In this document: piece after piece, positions 47,861 through 57,944 of the stretch
Layout: the number at the start of each line of letters is the position of its first letter
Position numbering within the stretch: position 1 is the first letter of the stretch
Assembly: GCA_021234155.1 (NCBI GenBank)
Contig: JAJEKV010000030.1
Coordinates: 3,572,761-3,636,760, forward strand
From: Isoetes taiwanensis
Taxonomy: Eukaryota; Streptophyta; Lycopodiopsida; Isoetales; Isoetaceae
Reading direction: 5' to 3'
Length of the DNA stretch: 64,000 bases
The notes under the pieces: model-generated
Told to the model about the DNA's origin: nothing
The model's input: the letters and a program-made list of their open reading frames with translations, nothing else
Database searches by the model: none
Program-made: the position numbers and the translations under genes

Positions 47861-47935
47861 TGGATCACACGGCGCAAAATGGAGATGTACAGTTTGTATG
47901 GCCTATACCAATTCGCGTCGTGTGAGCTGATTGTC
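47861..47935. repeat. inverted repeat of the CACACGACG type, site 6
   Basis: GTGGATCACACGGCGCAAAA and the inverse AATTCGCGTCGTGTGAGCTGA flank about 35 nt, immediately upstream of the ATG of the minus-strand transposase-like gene. Confidence 0.75.
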
Positions 47936-48271
47936 CGTACAAATCTTGTTTTTGAAATTTGCAAGGTGCATATGGAAACTGAAAAGTGAATTCTCTTACA
48001 ATCCATGCTTTTATACTTTAAGCAAATTCAAATTTCGCATTGTAGGGGGCGGGAAGCCTATATTGGGATGAACAAAAGATCCTGGTTTGTGAACTTATGG
48101 CGCATCGCCTCGAAATGAAAGTGGGATATAAAGCTTGAACCTACACATTCAAATTTTGAATTGCAGCGGGCAGGAAGCCTGTATGGGCATGGCCTCTAAA
48201 TGAAAATGGTGCAAGATCAGAATAGGAGACGAGCGCACTTGGTATCTGACAAACCAAAACAGACACCATCA

Positions 48272-48730
48272 TCACTGGTCGGTATGCCTTGATGCAAGTG
48301 ATTTCTTTAGAGTGCCACATGTTTTATCTATCTGTTTGAAAACTGACTGAATTAAAGACGGATGGCGCCATAAATATGCCATTCCCCCATTTCGAGGAAA
48401 TATTTCAAGTAAATTTATAATTATGAGAGTTTGGTATCCTACATGGCATGGGGAAAAAGGAGCGGAAATATGACGTGGAATGGCTCTTACGAGGCCATTT
48501 TTATATTCCAAATCCGCCCTAACGTCCAATGTCTCTGCACTCCTAAGGGCTACTTTAGGGTGCTTTTGCTTGATGAGCCTTTTCCACTTGCTCCTGGGCA
48601 CACCTTCAATTTGAGAATTGCCCTCCTTAGACATTTTTATGGCCCTTTCTTTAATAGCAGCCGATATGACACACACTCCATGCTCTGCCCTCCCAATTGC
48701 CCAAGAAACAGGATCTTTTTCTTGGTCTGG
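48272..48730 (-). pseudogene. pogo/Tigger-like transposase N-terminal fragment
   Basis: The minus strand reads VSWAIGRAEHGVCVISAAIK, then QIEGVPRSKWKRLIKQKHP and VALRSAETLDVRADLE. GVPxSxWxxxxKxxHPxxxLRxxxxLDxxRA is the helix-turn-helix pattern of CENP-B-like pogo/Tigger transposases. After about residue 75 the similarity is lost. There is no DDE domain nearby, so this is a fragment. The clean start used in prediction is a GTG; upstream frames to about 48970 are broken. Confidence 0.6.
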
Positions 48731-48979
48731 TATTAATATTCATAGGTGCCTACTGTTCTTGCGTGTAATCCTCGCATACAACCAATCCCTGATGGTGGAT
48801 TCAGGAATTCTAAACCATCTAGATCCTCACTAACTGCATCAAGGCTATCTTCCATCTCCTCTTTCATCCATCGGTCTCGTTAGCTGGGCTCCTTGTCATT
48901 TGGATTGTTGATCCATTTGCTTGGGGAGGTTCTTCCTTTTCTTTTGGCATGCTAAACCACTTACTATCCATTGTTGATA

Positions 48980-51051
48980 GTCTCTTACTGCTCAGTCTAG
49001 TATTCATCTATTGTTTTGCTCTCGACACCATTGTTCACTGTGAGAAGAAAAGAAGAATTGATGTGCCTTTGTGAGCAGAGTGTTATTTTTTTAACCAATT
49101 TTTTCTGATTCAATGGAATATAAGGTGTTATTCCATTTTGTTCGAAGGGATTAATAATGAAATTTTGGGGCCAATTGAAGCCACCAGCATTGAATTTGCC
49201 ATCGATCTGGCCAAGCTTGGTGGTTTCTAGCTGCGCTATAGGCAAACTCGTGGTACGAGGGCCCCCAAAAAAGCGTGGGCCGCAAATATGGCACATGGTT
49301 GATGTTGGGAGGGGACCACACAGTTGCAGGAGATCTAGATCCACTAGATATAGTATTTGTGCAAGGGAGGAACCATACCCTAAGCATAGACGATAACAAG
49401 AAAGCAAGTGTGCTTTTAATATGAATTTCCTTTATGAGAAGCTTAGACAACACTAAAAGCATCCTCTCGATACACCAACAATGCTCATTGCCAAATCTTC
49501 CTTTCAATCAAGTACATGTCACTGTTTTCTCATAATAGAGGTCATCAAAGCATAACTCATAAGCGCTAATAAGGACCAAGTAATAAGTTTTATGAATTGC
49601 AGCAACTCAAAGCATTGAAATGTAAAAAAGAGCATGGAATGAGGTCATTTTCCAACTAAGTAAACCAAGAATGTCACCAAAAGTTTTATAAATTGGAGCA
49701 ATTGAGAACTTTGAAATGTTATAAAGAGCATGGAATCAGGTCATTTTCCAACTAACTAAACTGAGAATGTCACCGCCACCACCAACGGGAAGTTGAGCAT
49801 GGCATGGGAATAAGCAGCAATGTCCATGCAAAAGGGGGAGCTTTCCCAAAAGACTCTTAACAAAAAATGTTTATTCATATCGAGAACTTCAATAAAGGGC
49901 GGTTTGACCATATAGAATCCGTGATTTTCTACTAGCTTAAAAAACCCAAACTATGATATCTTTTAATGTTGGATCAATCAAGTTAACAGTGGTGACGTTT
50001 GCTAATACCAAACAAAGATAAAGCCAAGCACAAGGCTAACAGCTCAAGCTTTTCCATACCCGAAATAGATTCAGCATATGTCATTCAGCTTACAGCAGCT
50101 GAATCTTTGGCAATTTTTCGCGCCAAAAATTAGATTTTAGAAATGTATCAATTCGATATAACATACATCTGATGTATGTTATATTTGTCAATTCTATTTA
50201 GATTCTACTGTAGAAAATTATATCTTGGCATGGCAGATGTAAGTTGGCAGATGCATACATCAGATGTATGTTACAATTTTAAATTCCTATATGGATTTTG
50301 CTATAGCAAAAATGGCTACTCAGCTTGTATGCTCAGATTTTTCCTTGTGGATGCTCATTAGAATGATACTATAAACAGTTTTTGCCCAGGTGTTTCTTTG
50401 GGATGCTCATGATAATGATGCCTGGCATATTTTTCTTGATTCTGTTGCAGCAGAAACTGATCATTTTGAGCTTTTCCAGGATTTCATACTGATTTGCTTT
50501 AAAAAAAATCATGCTCAATCCAACATGGGCTCCTGATTCATTTGCAACTGAAAACAACACATAAAACAAAGAAACTAATCTTTTAAAACGCAAAGATAAT
50601 GCTAAAAAGTACGCTAAAGCAAGATTTCCATGCCATTTGGTCCAAAGCCAGTCTTATTGAATGAATAAAATGGTGCTTCTTTTTTACAAAAATTGGAGTG
50701 AGATCCTTTGCAGGGGAAAGAATCAGTCAGTTTTCCTGGTTCTCCATGGAAGATACTGTACACAGGCCCTGCAGAGCCAACGTTGCTGCTACTGATACAA
50801 CAAGAGCAATGTACAGCTTAAACTACATCAGAAAGCCAAGGCCAAAAGGATCATTTTTCAGCGCAAGGCACGGGGCGGTGCATGATACAAAAGAATATTG
50901 TTAAGTCTGGAATAAACAAAAGACTCTTCTTCCATCTCTGTTCTTCCAGCAGTCAGTATATCAATGCAAAACCAGGTTCCACAAAAAAAAGGAACATGAT
51001 AAGCATGACAAAACTGCCCAAAACAAATTCTTCACTGTTGGTTAAGCTGCT
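48980..51051. other. intergenic with small duplications
   Basis: No gene recognised. A roughly 97-bp imprecise tandem duplication (AAGTTTTAT...GAGCATGGAAT...AATGTCACC) occupies about 49585-49775. A palindrome, ATAACATACATC/TGATGTATGTTAT, lies at about 50157-50183, with a partial repeat near 50258. The 3' UTR of the KRP gene probably lies at the right end. Confidence 0.5.
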
Positions 51052-52769
51052 TCAGACCACGTGAGTCCATTCATATCGACCATTCAGAGGCTGATCATTC
51101 AGGAAATCATAGTTGTATCTGCTACATAACAAAAACATGAACCATGGTATCATCAGCAACCATATATTAAGATAAGCCTACTACAAGGCAGCAGAAAAGC
51201 ACAATGCTGATGATTTTAAACTAAACTTGGAGCAAAAGATAACATGATACAGAATCTACAACTAAACTTAAAGGCAGCAGAAAGCACAAACTTTAGTTTG
51301 GCCAAAAAGATAGCTATGGTTATGGCTATGGTTGTGGCAGCAGAAGCACAAAGTTGGGTTTGGCCAAGAAAAAGATGGCTATCATAGCTATGGCTATGGC
51401 TAGTACCTGTCTGATAGTCTTCTCTGTTCTTGATGCTCGGCTTCAGCAAAAAACTCTTCTATTTCTTGAGGAGTTGGAACATCAAGCAATCTTCTGCGCA
51501 TGGCTCTCAGAACTGATATCTCTTCTACTCTTTGGCTCTGAGCTCTAGATGAAGAACCAGGGGCTTCAGCAATTATTTCTTGGCCGCTGTAACTAGGAGT
51601 ATTTTCTCGCAGTTGTCTCCTATGATTCGGTGCAGAAAGGCTGAAAACCGGGCCAAGAAATGGGTTAAAAATAGCACTAAAAACAAACCACAAGAGCACG
51701 CTTGTATGTTGCCAAGAAACTTATGCAGCTGTGCACAAAATGACAAAAATAAAAGAAATAAATGGATACCTTTCCATCGCCGAGAAGCCATCTTGGTCAA
51801 ATGAATTGTCCCCACAAGAGACTTCTATCTGTAACACAGACAAAAATAAGTTGTCTATTTGATAACATTGTCATTTTGGAGCAATGCTTGCGCTAAGAAA
51901 CACACCCAGCAAGAATGTGAAAACAAAATGACAAAATAATGGACTCTGTGCTTTCTATCAGGCAAAAACTTGAGGACCCAAATGCCAAAAAGCCTAGCAG
52001 AACCAAAAAGAATGCACAAATACTTCTGTGTTAGAAGCCAGAATCGAGAGGAACGCAGAAATCAGCGATAAAATGAGTGCTGTGCTTTTATAAAAAAGAC
52101 CCATATGCAAACATGCTGTAGAAAACTCCGTGCGGCTTGCAGTTCTGGGATAATGCGTAAAATTAAGCTCTGGCTATGGCGAGACGGGTGCCTCACCTCG
52201 GAGTTCTTCAAGTTGGCACAGTCGTCAAAGACACTACCCATTCTAGAAAGGCTTTCGAGCTCAGCTTCAATATCAGCTGGCCCCAATTTCGCACGCTCCT
52301 GAGGCTCCAAAATCTGCCTAGACTTCATCTGTGAAGAAAAGGAGTTGCTTCTAGACACAGCACCCACCATTTGCACACCTTGAACAGACTCGCTAACTTC
52401 TCTGGCATTGGGAAAGCCTCTAACTGATAAATGAACAGAGCTTTCCATCCAAGTCTGAGTTCCGTTACCACAAGGCATTGTAGAATTCTCATCCCTGTGT
52501 CTTGCTTGCCTTATCATGGGAGGCTTGCTCCTCTTTGCTTGAATTTCATCACTGCCGCGCACAGTTTTTTCCAGCTTACGGCTTCTAAGCTCCAAATAGC
52601 AGCAGTTAGGACAAGCCACTTGTTTTTTTTCCTTCAGAGCCCCTTCGGAATTGATAGCCCTCTCCAATGCCAGAGTTCTGGCTCTTGTTCGAACTCCCAT
52701 TGAGGATTGAGACATATCCATCACTGCAACACCACCTCCCCGCTTCCCCTTCCTCATATATTTCCCCAT
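51052..52769 (-). CDS. KRP: Kip-related protein (KRP/ICK) CDK inhibitor, four exons
   Basis: Plant cyclin-dependent kinase inhibitor acting in the nucleus. Exons on the minus strand: 52769-52197, 51828-51770, 51640-51407, 51118-51052; total 933 nt, 310 residues. All introns begin GT and end AG, and phases join cleanly. The N-terminus MGKYMRKGKRGGG followed by GVRTRARTLALERA is the typical KRP start, which is why I chose this Met over one 13 codons upstream. The C-terminus has the CDK/cyclin-binding domain: DVPTPQEIEEFFAEAEHQEQ, RRLSDRYNYDFLNDQPLNGR and YEWTHVV. The middle is Ser-rich and poorly conserved, as in the family. No stop or frameshift; this is the only host gene here that looks functional. 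Introns are 368, 129 and 288 nt. Confidence 0.93.
51270..51402. repeat. tandem duplication within the last KRP intron
   Basis: GGCAGCAGAAAGCACAAA...GTTTGGCCAAAAAGATAGCTATGG and GGCAGCAGAAGCACAAAG...GTTTGGCCAAGAAAAAGATGGCTATC are two diverged copies of about 65 bp with (GCTATG)n runs. The second reaches to within a few bases of the exon 3 donor. Confidence 0.75.
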
Positions 52770-54480
52770 TCTCAATTCTTTCACTTCTTTCGCATAACAG
52801 TGAAGCACCCAAACCCGCCCAGAGGGCGTAACACAGTGCCGAGCTTGCTCTAAAGCTCAAGAACAAACAGAGAACCTGGAAATGAGACCCAAAAGGGGCA
52901 AAGCTTTATAGAAAAAAAAAGGAATCCCAATGCGGAGCAAAGGGCTAGAGAAGAGCAAATGGGCTACGTCGGAATAGGCTATGGCGGCATTGGGCTCGAG
53001 AAAACAAGGGCAAAGAGCTACAGAAATGATTCTAGCAGAAATGAGTCTGGCAAACTCAAAAAAACGAGGGCGGCAGAAGCAGGGCTCATATAAGGGTCGG
53101 AAACGGAGATATATAAAACGGAGATGGGCTCACACCGCCGTTGTAGCTTACAACTAGTCCCAATTCTGCCATAGCCAGGCAGGGACGGAGAGGTTCCCCT
53201 GTTATACGTATATACATGTATGTATTATACTTCCCTACGTACGCCCGTATTATACGCATAAATACGCGTTTATTGGGGAGGGGCGACAGGCGCATCATAG
53301 GTGCCGCCGACCGGGAGACAGCCGCCGGCCGGTAAATTTGCGGCGTGGATCTTGGGCTTTCATTTTCCCGTAAAATATTTCCGGCGGAGTATTTAGTGCG
53401 TGTACGGACCCCTGTTTGGACTTTCCCGCGCTTTTTCTTCTGTTAGGGTTAGGCAAGTTGAAAGGGTATATTCCTTGGTATATTTGTTTGTTGACTAGTC
53501 AATCTTTGTTCCTTGATGGACAACAATTTTTGGTGCTAATTATTATGTGGCTTCCAACGTTGTTAGAATAGTATAGCTTCTTTGTGCATTTATGCTAGCA
53601 AGTAAATTGCTGCCTCTTCCAACTCTAACATACTCTTAAAGGTTTCCTTTTCCTCTTCAATGGTTACATAAATATTTCTAGAAAAGTGCGATTAGGATTT
53701 TTTTCAGTCGTCCAAGCCAATCGGATTGCGACACGTATCGATAATTCTTTTCGCGAATCTCTCTTGCCGCCACCACAATCGACGTGGTAATCATCAATGC
53801 CTGAAAATAGTCTAGCCTTACGTCACCGTTGGGCAACTAGCCCTCTTGGATGTTTTCTGGGTATACATAAACATCTAACACTAAAGCTTGATAATGAGTA
53901 CTACTACTATTTTTCACTATAAATAGTTGCTCATCGGGTAGAAATATGTGTTTGGGTGTAATGTTGCCAATAACTATCCTAATAATGAGTTCAATAAGAG
54001 TTAATGCTAAGTGATCGCTACAAATGCCAAAAAGATGATAAGAAAAACAGCAATCTGCCATTCATTGATCATAGTAAAGGTAGTTGTAATGTGATTACAT
54101 AGTAAAGGTGGTTGTTAATGTGTTCGAACACCTTTTGATGGTTTAGACTAGCATAAGATTGTTTTCCAATGTACATCTCCATGGAGTAAAGCAGTCATTT
54201 GAAATTGCCAATATTAATGAGATCAACATGAGTTAAAGGTATCTGAAAGCTACAAACAACAAAGGGCCATTGTTGTAATTATGAGATCGCTTATTACATA
54301 ATTGTAAAGCTATCGCCTCTGAAACAAAGCAGGACCTCATCCATTGCATCAATGTTCTTAAAGATCTTGAAATAAATTTTCTATTGTACAAGCTTAAATG
54401 CATAGTTATATCTAAGAAATGACTTATTGCATAGTTGTAAAGCTATTGCCTCTTGAAACATACTCCATCCTTTTCACTGG
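52770..54480. other. KRP upstream region and intergenic DNA
   Basis: Upstream of the KRP start the sequence is GC-richer with GGGCTNNNGAAAA phrases, and then becomes palindromic and AT-rich (TATACGTATATACATGTATG, about 53201-53222, CGTATTATACGCATAAATACG). TTTCCCGCGC at about 53423 resembles an E2F site (TTTSSCGC), plausible for a cell-cycle gene. It lies about 650 bp upstream of the start, so a role is inference. No other gene seen. Confidence 0.4.
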
Positions 54481-54489
54481 GTGTTCCTA

Positions 54490-54792
54490 CTAGGTACAAT
54501 GTACTTGGATCAAATCATGTCTAAAATTTCCTACAAAATTGAAATTGCTTAACAAAACTTAGAGTCCAATTGATTTCTAGAAATTGCAATGTAGCCTCCT
54601 CCTCCTCCACCATTGTTGAGAGTCTTTCTTTCATCCTACCAGGTACAATGATTTGGATCCAATCATGTCTAAAATTTCCTTCAAAATTGAAGTTGCCCAA
54701 TAAAATTTATACAATTGATTTCTAGAAATTGCAATGTAGCCTTCTCCTCCTCCTCCTCCTCCATTGTTGAGGGTCTTTCTTCTTTCATGCTA
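54490..54792. repeat. 150-bp tandem duplication with (CTC)n
   Basis: TAGGTACAATGTACTTGGAT...GTCTTTCTTTC and CAGGTACAATGATTTGGATC...GTCTTTCTTC are about 150 bp apart and align throughout, including TCTAGAAATTGCAATGTAGCC and a CTCCTC run of different length. A second small duplication, TTGTAAAGCTAT, lies upstream (54303 and 54427). Confidence 0.85.
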
Positions 54793-54821
54793 CATTTTGT
54801 GTCTCTGGGATGATTCTCTAG

Positions 54822-55228
54822 GTGTCTTTGAAAACTTATCAAAAATCTTTCACAACATTTGTTTCTTTGAAACCAATGTATCTTGATTTAGAGTTCATTA
54901 TATTTTTGGATTGCCCATGTTTAAGGGGCAATTCGTTAGTTAAAGAGTTGGGTTTAGCATATTTTTGGCATACGGAGCCATTAAGTAGTTCTGATTGCTT
55001 GGTTGTTTTTCAACGATTTTGTTTTTCGGAACCAACTCAAATTACATTGGTATTGTCGAATCTGAAGAAAATTTTGTTGAAGAGAGTCGCATTGAAGAGA
55101 ATCTTTTCATCAAATATTTTAAGTTCTATTACAAGGAAGGGATTCGTTTGCCTCTACCTTCTATGATTTGCATTGAGGCTTCAAATGGCAGGAGCAAGCC
55201 GCAAAGTGAGTACCTTAGGCAGCACTAG
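54822..55228 (+). CDS. unrecognised reading frames
   Basis: Two overlapping plus-strand frames (54822-55166 and 54995-55228). The second reads NYIGIVESEENFVEESRIEE, NLFIKYFKFYYKEGIRLPLP, which looks protein-like; the first contains YLDLEFIIFLDCPCLRGNSL upstream. A single protein with a frameshift near 55000 is possible. No family recognised. Confidence 0.25.
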
Positions 55229-56467
55229 CAGCAACAGCATCTGGCACCAGGTTGCTTCTATTTTTTCTTGTCTTCTTCAACTCCTTACAGTGTCGAACAC
55301 AATCTAGAGGTTTTTTTCACAACCATTTTAATTTCAGGCAAATCTTATTCTTTCACCATCCTTTCATCATCCACAACAGCGCTTAGCTCTTTAGCCATCC
55401 TCTTTAAAGTTTTTGTGACATTATTAGCTCTGCCATACGCCATTCTATTGTCAAAAGTCTGCAAAACTTATTGCCCCGGGGACTTACCTTTATTATATGA
55501 GCATATGCCACCTGCGTGCTTAAGGTGATGACAAACACCCTTATATGCATATGCCAAAGTCTTGAATTCAGTCATGAAAATACACAAGATTTTTTGTAGG
55601 AAGAGGGTTTAACCCTAGTATACGTACAAAAACATAAAAAAAGAAACCCTTCTAGACACTCACATGGTTTGTACTGGGCTTCTATGTGAGTCTCGAGATT
55701 TATTGTTCGGCATTTCCTGTTTGGACTTTCTATTCTTATGACACTCTTTCCATTTACAAGAATTTAGAAACCTCTCATAAGGAACATTGTTGGTTATGCT
55801 TATCATAAATGCATGTAACCTTGCATATGCTTAGAATGGCAATCTATGCAGTTCCACATCAGTCATCATGGATTTTATCCTTCTCTGCTATGATTAGCCA
55901 TCGCTCCAGCAACCGTAATGGTGAAAAGAAAGCAAGAGATGCCAAGTCTACGTGCTCTTATCTGGTCCACAAGGATCAAGCGCCCCGGTTTACAATGGTT
56001 TAGGAATTGTATATGAATGGATATTGCTATTTTCTTATTTTTATGGATGGAAATCTATATGCATGGGAAAGATAGGGTTTAGGGCTATTTTGTACTATCG
56101 ATATATCGGCTTGATGGGCAGGAAGTCCTTGGAGGTTTATTTTGGTAAGGCAGGCACTGGTTTGGCAAGATCATGTCATGCAGGCCTAAATCTATGAAGG
56201 TTCTATTTTTGTACATTCTTATCTTCAACTTGTGGTATCGACTGATTTCTTTTCTCGTTCTTGTGATGGAAGTCTGCTAGTCTCGCAAACCTGCATTGTT
56301 GCTCCTTGCTCTTGTTTGTTGTGTATCTTGTTGTTGTCTTGTTCAGGATGCCCTTCCCCATCTTGGTAGAAGGCCAATGAGAAATTTTGAGTTGAAGATC
56401 GGGAAGCCTTGTGCTTGTTTTTGCAAATTTGTTAGTTTTTTTCTTGTAGTGTTTCTGTTCATAACTC
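55229..56467. other. intergenic, no supported gene
   Basis: Short frames only, without recognisable motifs. Confidence 0.35.
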
Positions 56468-56806
56468 TTGCTTGCAAATGGATTCCCTGAGGAGCAAGAT
56501 ACATTGGTTTCTGATGTGGTCGAAATTGCCAGGCTAGTGAGCCCAATTGGTGCAAGAAAAATCCCCAGTTTTATTGTGTTTTATCCTGACCCTTATAATC
56601 CTTCTAGCCCATTTAATCAAAATCAAGACTTGCCTGTTCATATGAATCCCAAACCTGATGTCCGTTTAGATGAAATTGAGGAGCTATTGAATTTAGACAG
56701 CCTGTTTGGAAGATTGCCGACATTTGTGCGACAATTTTATGATACTATGAGAAATATGAATTGTCGCATTGACTTTTGGCGCACATGTATGGATGTTGGT
56801 GGATAA
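56468..56806 (+). CDS. unrecognised reading frame
   Basis: About 112 codons, containing EEQDTLVSDVVEIARLVSPI, IPSFIVFYPDPYNPSSPFNQ, and RLDEIEELLNLDSLFGRLPT. Codon structure and the mixed polar/hydrophobic pattern look like a real protein fragment. I cannot name a family. Upstream the frame is hydrophobic (FFLVVFLFITLACKW) and may be non-coding. Confidence 0.3.
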   Translation: MLANGFPEEQDTLVSDVVEIARLVSPIGARKIPSFIVFYPDPYNPSSPFNQNQDLPVHMNPKPDVRLDEIEELLNLDSLFGRLPTFVRQFYDTMRNMNCRIDFWRTCMDVGG

Positions 56807-57739
56807 AGAGTGTCCTTGAGTCAGGCAATCATTACCCATGCCGCTCTTAACAGGGCAGGGCCTTAATACATGGAAATATATAGAGATATAATATGCTCTG
56901 GTGTTTGCAGATGAATGGCCACCTGAACTAGTGATGAAGGATTGTGGACTCTTTTTTATTTTTTATTCTTATTCTTATTGTTAGTGCTGATTTATGTTTT
57001 TGTGATTCTGTTTGTGATGCCAAGATGATGATGCCATCACAATGTTCTGATGTTTTGTGAGTGTGGTGACGAGGTGATGACGCCATGAACTTAACAAGGT
57101 GATGATGCCATGACGAGGTGATGTGCTTTCTATGCTCTGAACTTAAATAACTCATATGCTTTTTAAGTTGATCACATGATATTAATGAGAATGAATAGAA
57201 TAGAATAGAATAGTTTTTTAACGTCCACGGAGACCAATAGGTCATGGGACCCATACAATGGGCTAGTACATGGTGTTCGTGTGAATTTGCAAATGTCATT
57301 GGATGCTTGATTCACGGATTATTGGACCGACTAGTAAAAGCATCAGGTATAATTTCAATTTTCAAGATCGGAGGGCATGCTTGGGTTCGATTTCCAATGA
57401 GCTTATAAGTAGTTGCTTATACTAATTGGTCTTAGTGTCAAATTCTATTAGCTATTCGTAGTTAAGTAATTGTTGTAAGTGTAACAACCATGTTAGCTAT
57501 TGTTAATGTTGTTAATCTATGTCGATAACTAAATACTATTGTAGTTGACTACTTGAATTAATTAGTGAATTTGAATTAAAGACTTGTATTTTGATGTGGA
57601 AATTACATTAAGGGTGGCCATCATGTATTCAATGCATAAGATTATCTTTCTTGGATATATCTTATACTGTTGGTATTTCAATTTTATGTTTCCTATCATT
57701 GTGGCTAGAATTTAGTCTCATTTGATATATTCCAAGTTG
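56807..57739. other. intergenic; SINE-like tail
   Basis: No gene. GATGATGCCATGA-type phrases recur at 57020-57125. (GAATA)n at about 57190-57213 is followed by TTTTTTAACGTCCACGGAGA and CCAATAGGTCATGGGACC, similar to sequence after (GGAA)n at 42988. In reverse this reads like a short-element 3' end followed by a simple-repeat tail. Confidence 0.4.
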
Positions 57740-57940
57740 GTCCTAACCCGAAGGGCCAAGATTTAGTGATAAAAATGAATTTAATGGTATACTCGGATTG
57801 CATTACAGCGGCCAAGTCAGTCTTTAGTATTGCCCATGTCTATATGGCATCCTTACTGCTAGCCCTACAGGTCGAAATACATGAGCTCATTGCAATAGTC
57901 TGGAACTTTATATGTGGAGGTACTGAGGAAGATGTTGTGA
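57740..57940 (+). pseudogene. LINE ORF2 fragment, 5' part of split copy
   Basis: An open frame ends at the TTAA element with VWNFICGGTEEDVV, the segment that precedes the KVxWxxxCxPKxxGGLGxxD motif after LINE reverse transcriptase. It continues in frame after the element (60600). Upstream, YMASLLLALQVEIHELIAIV is the preceding helical region. Confidence 0.7.
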
Positions 57941-57944
57941 TTAA

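Noticed and set aside
49151-49507. Overlapping minus-strand frames of 118 and 136 codons
   Set aside because: Two frames overlap the same DNA and a plus-strand frame also exists; no family resemblance and no splice context.
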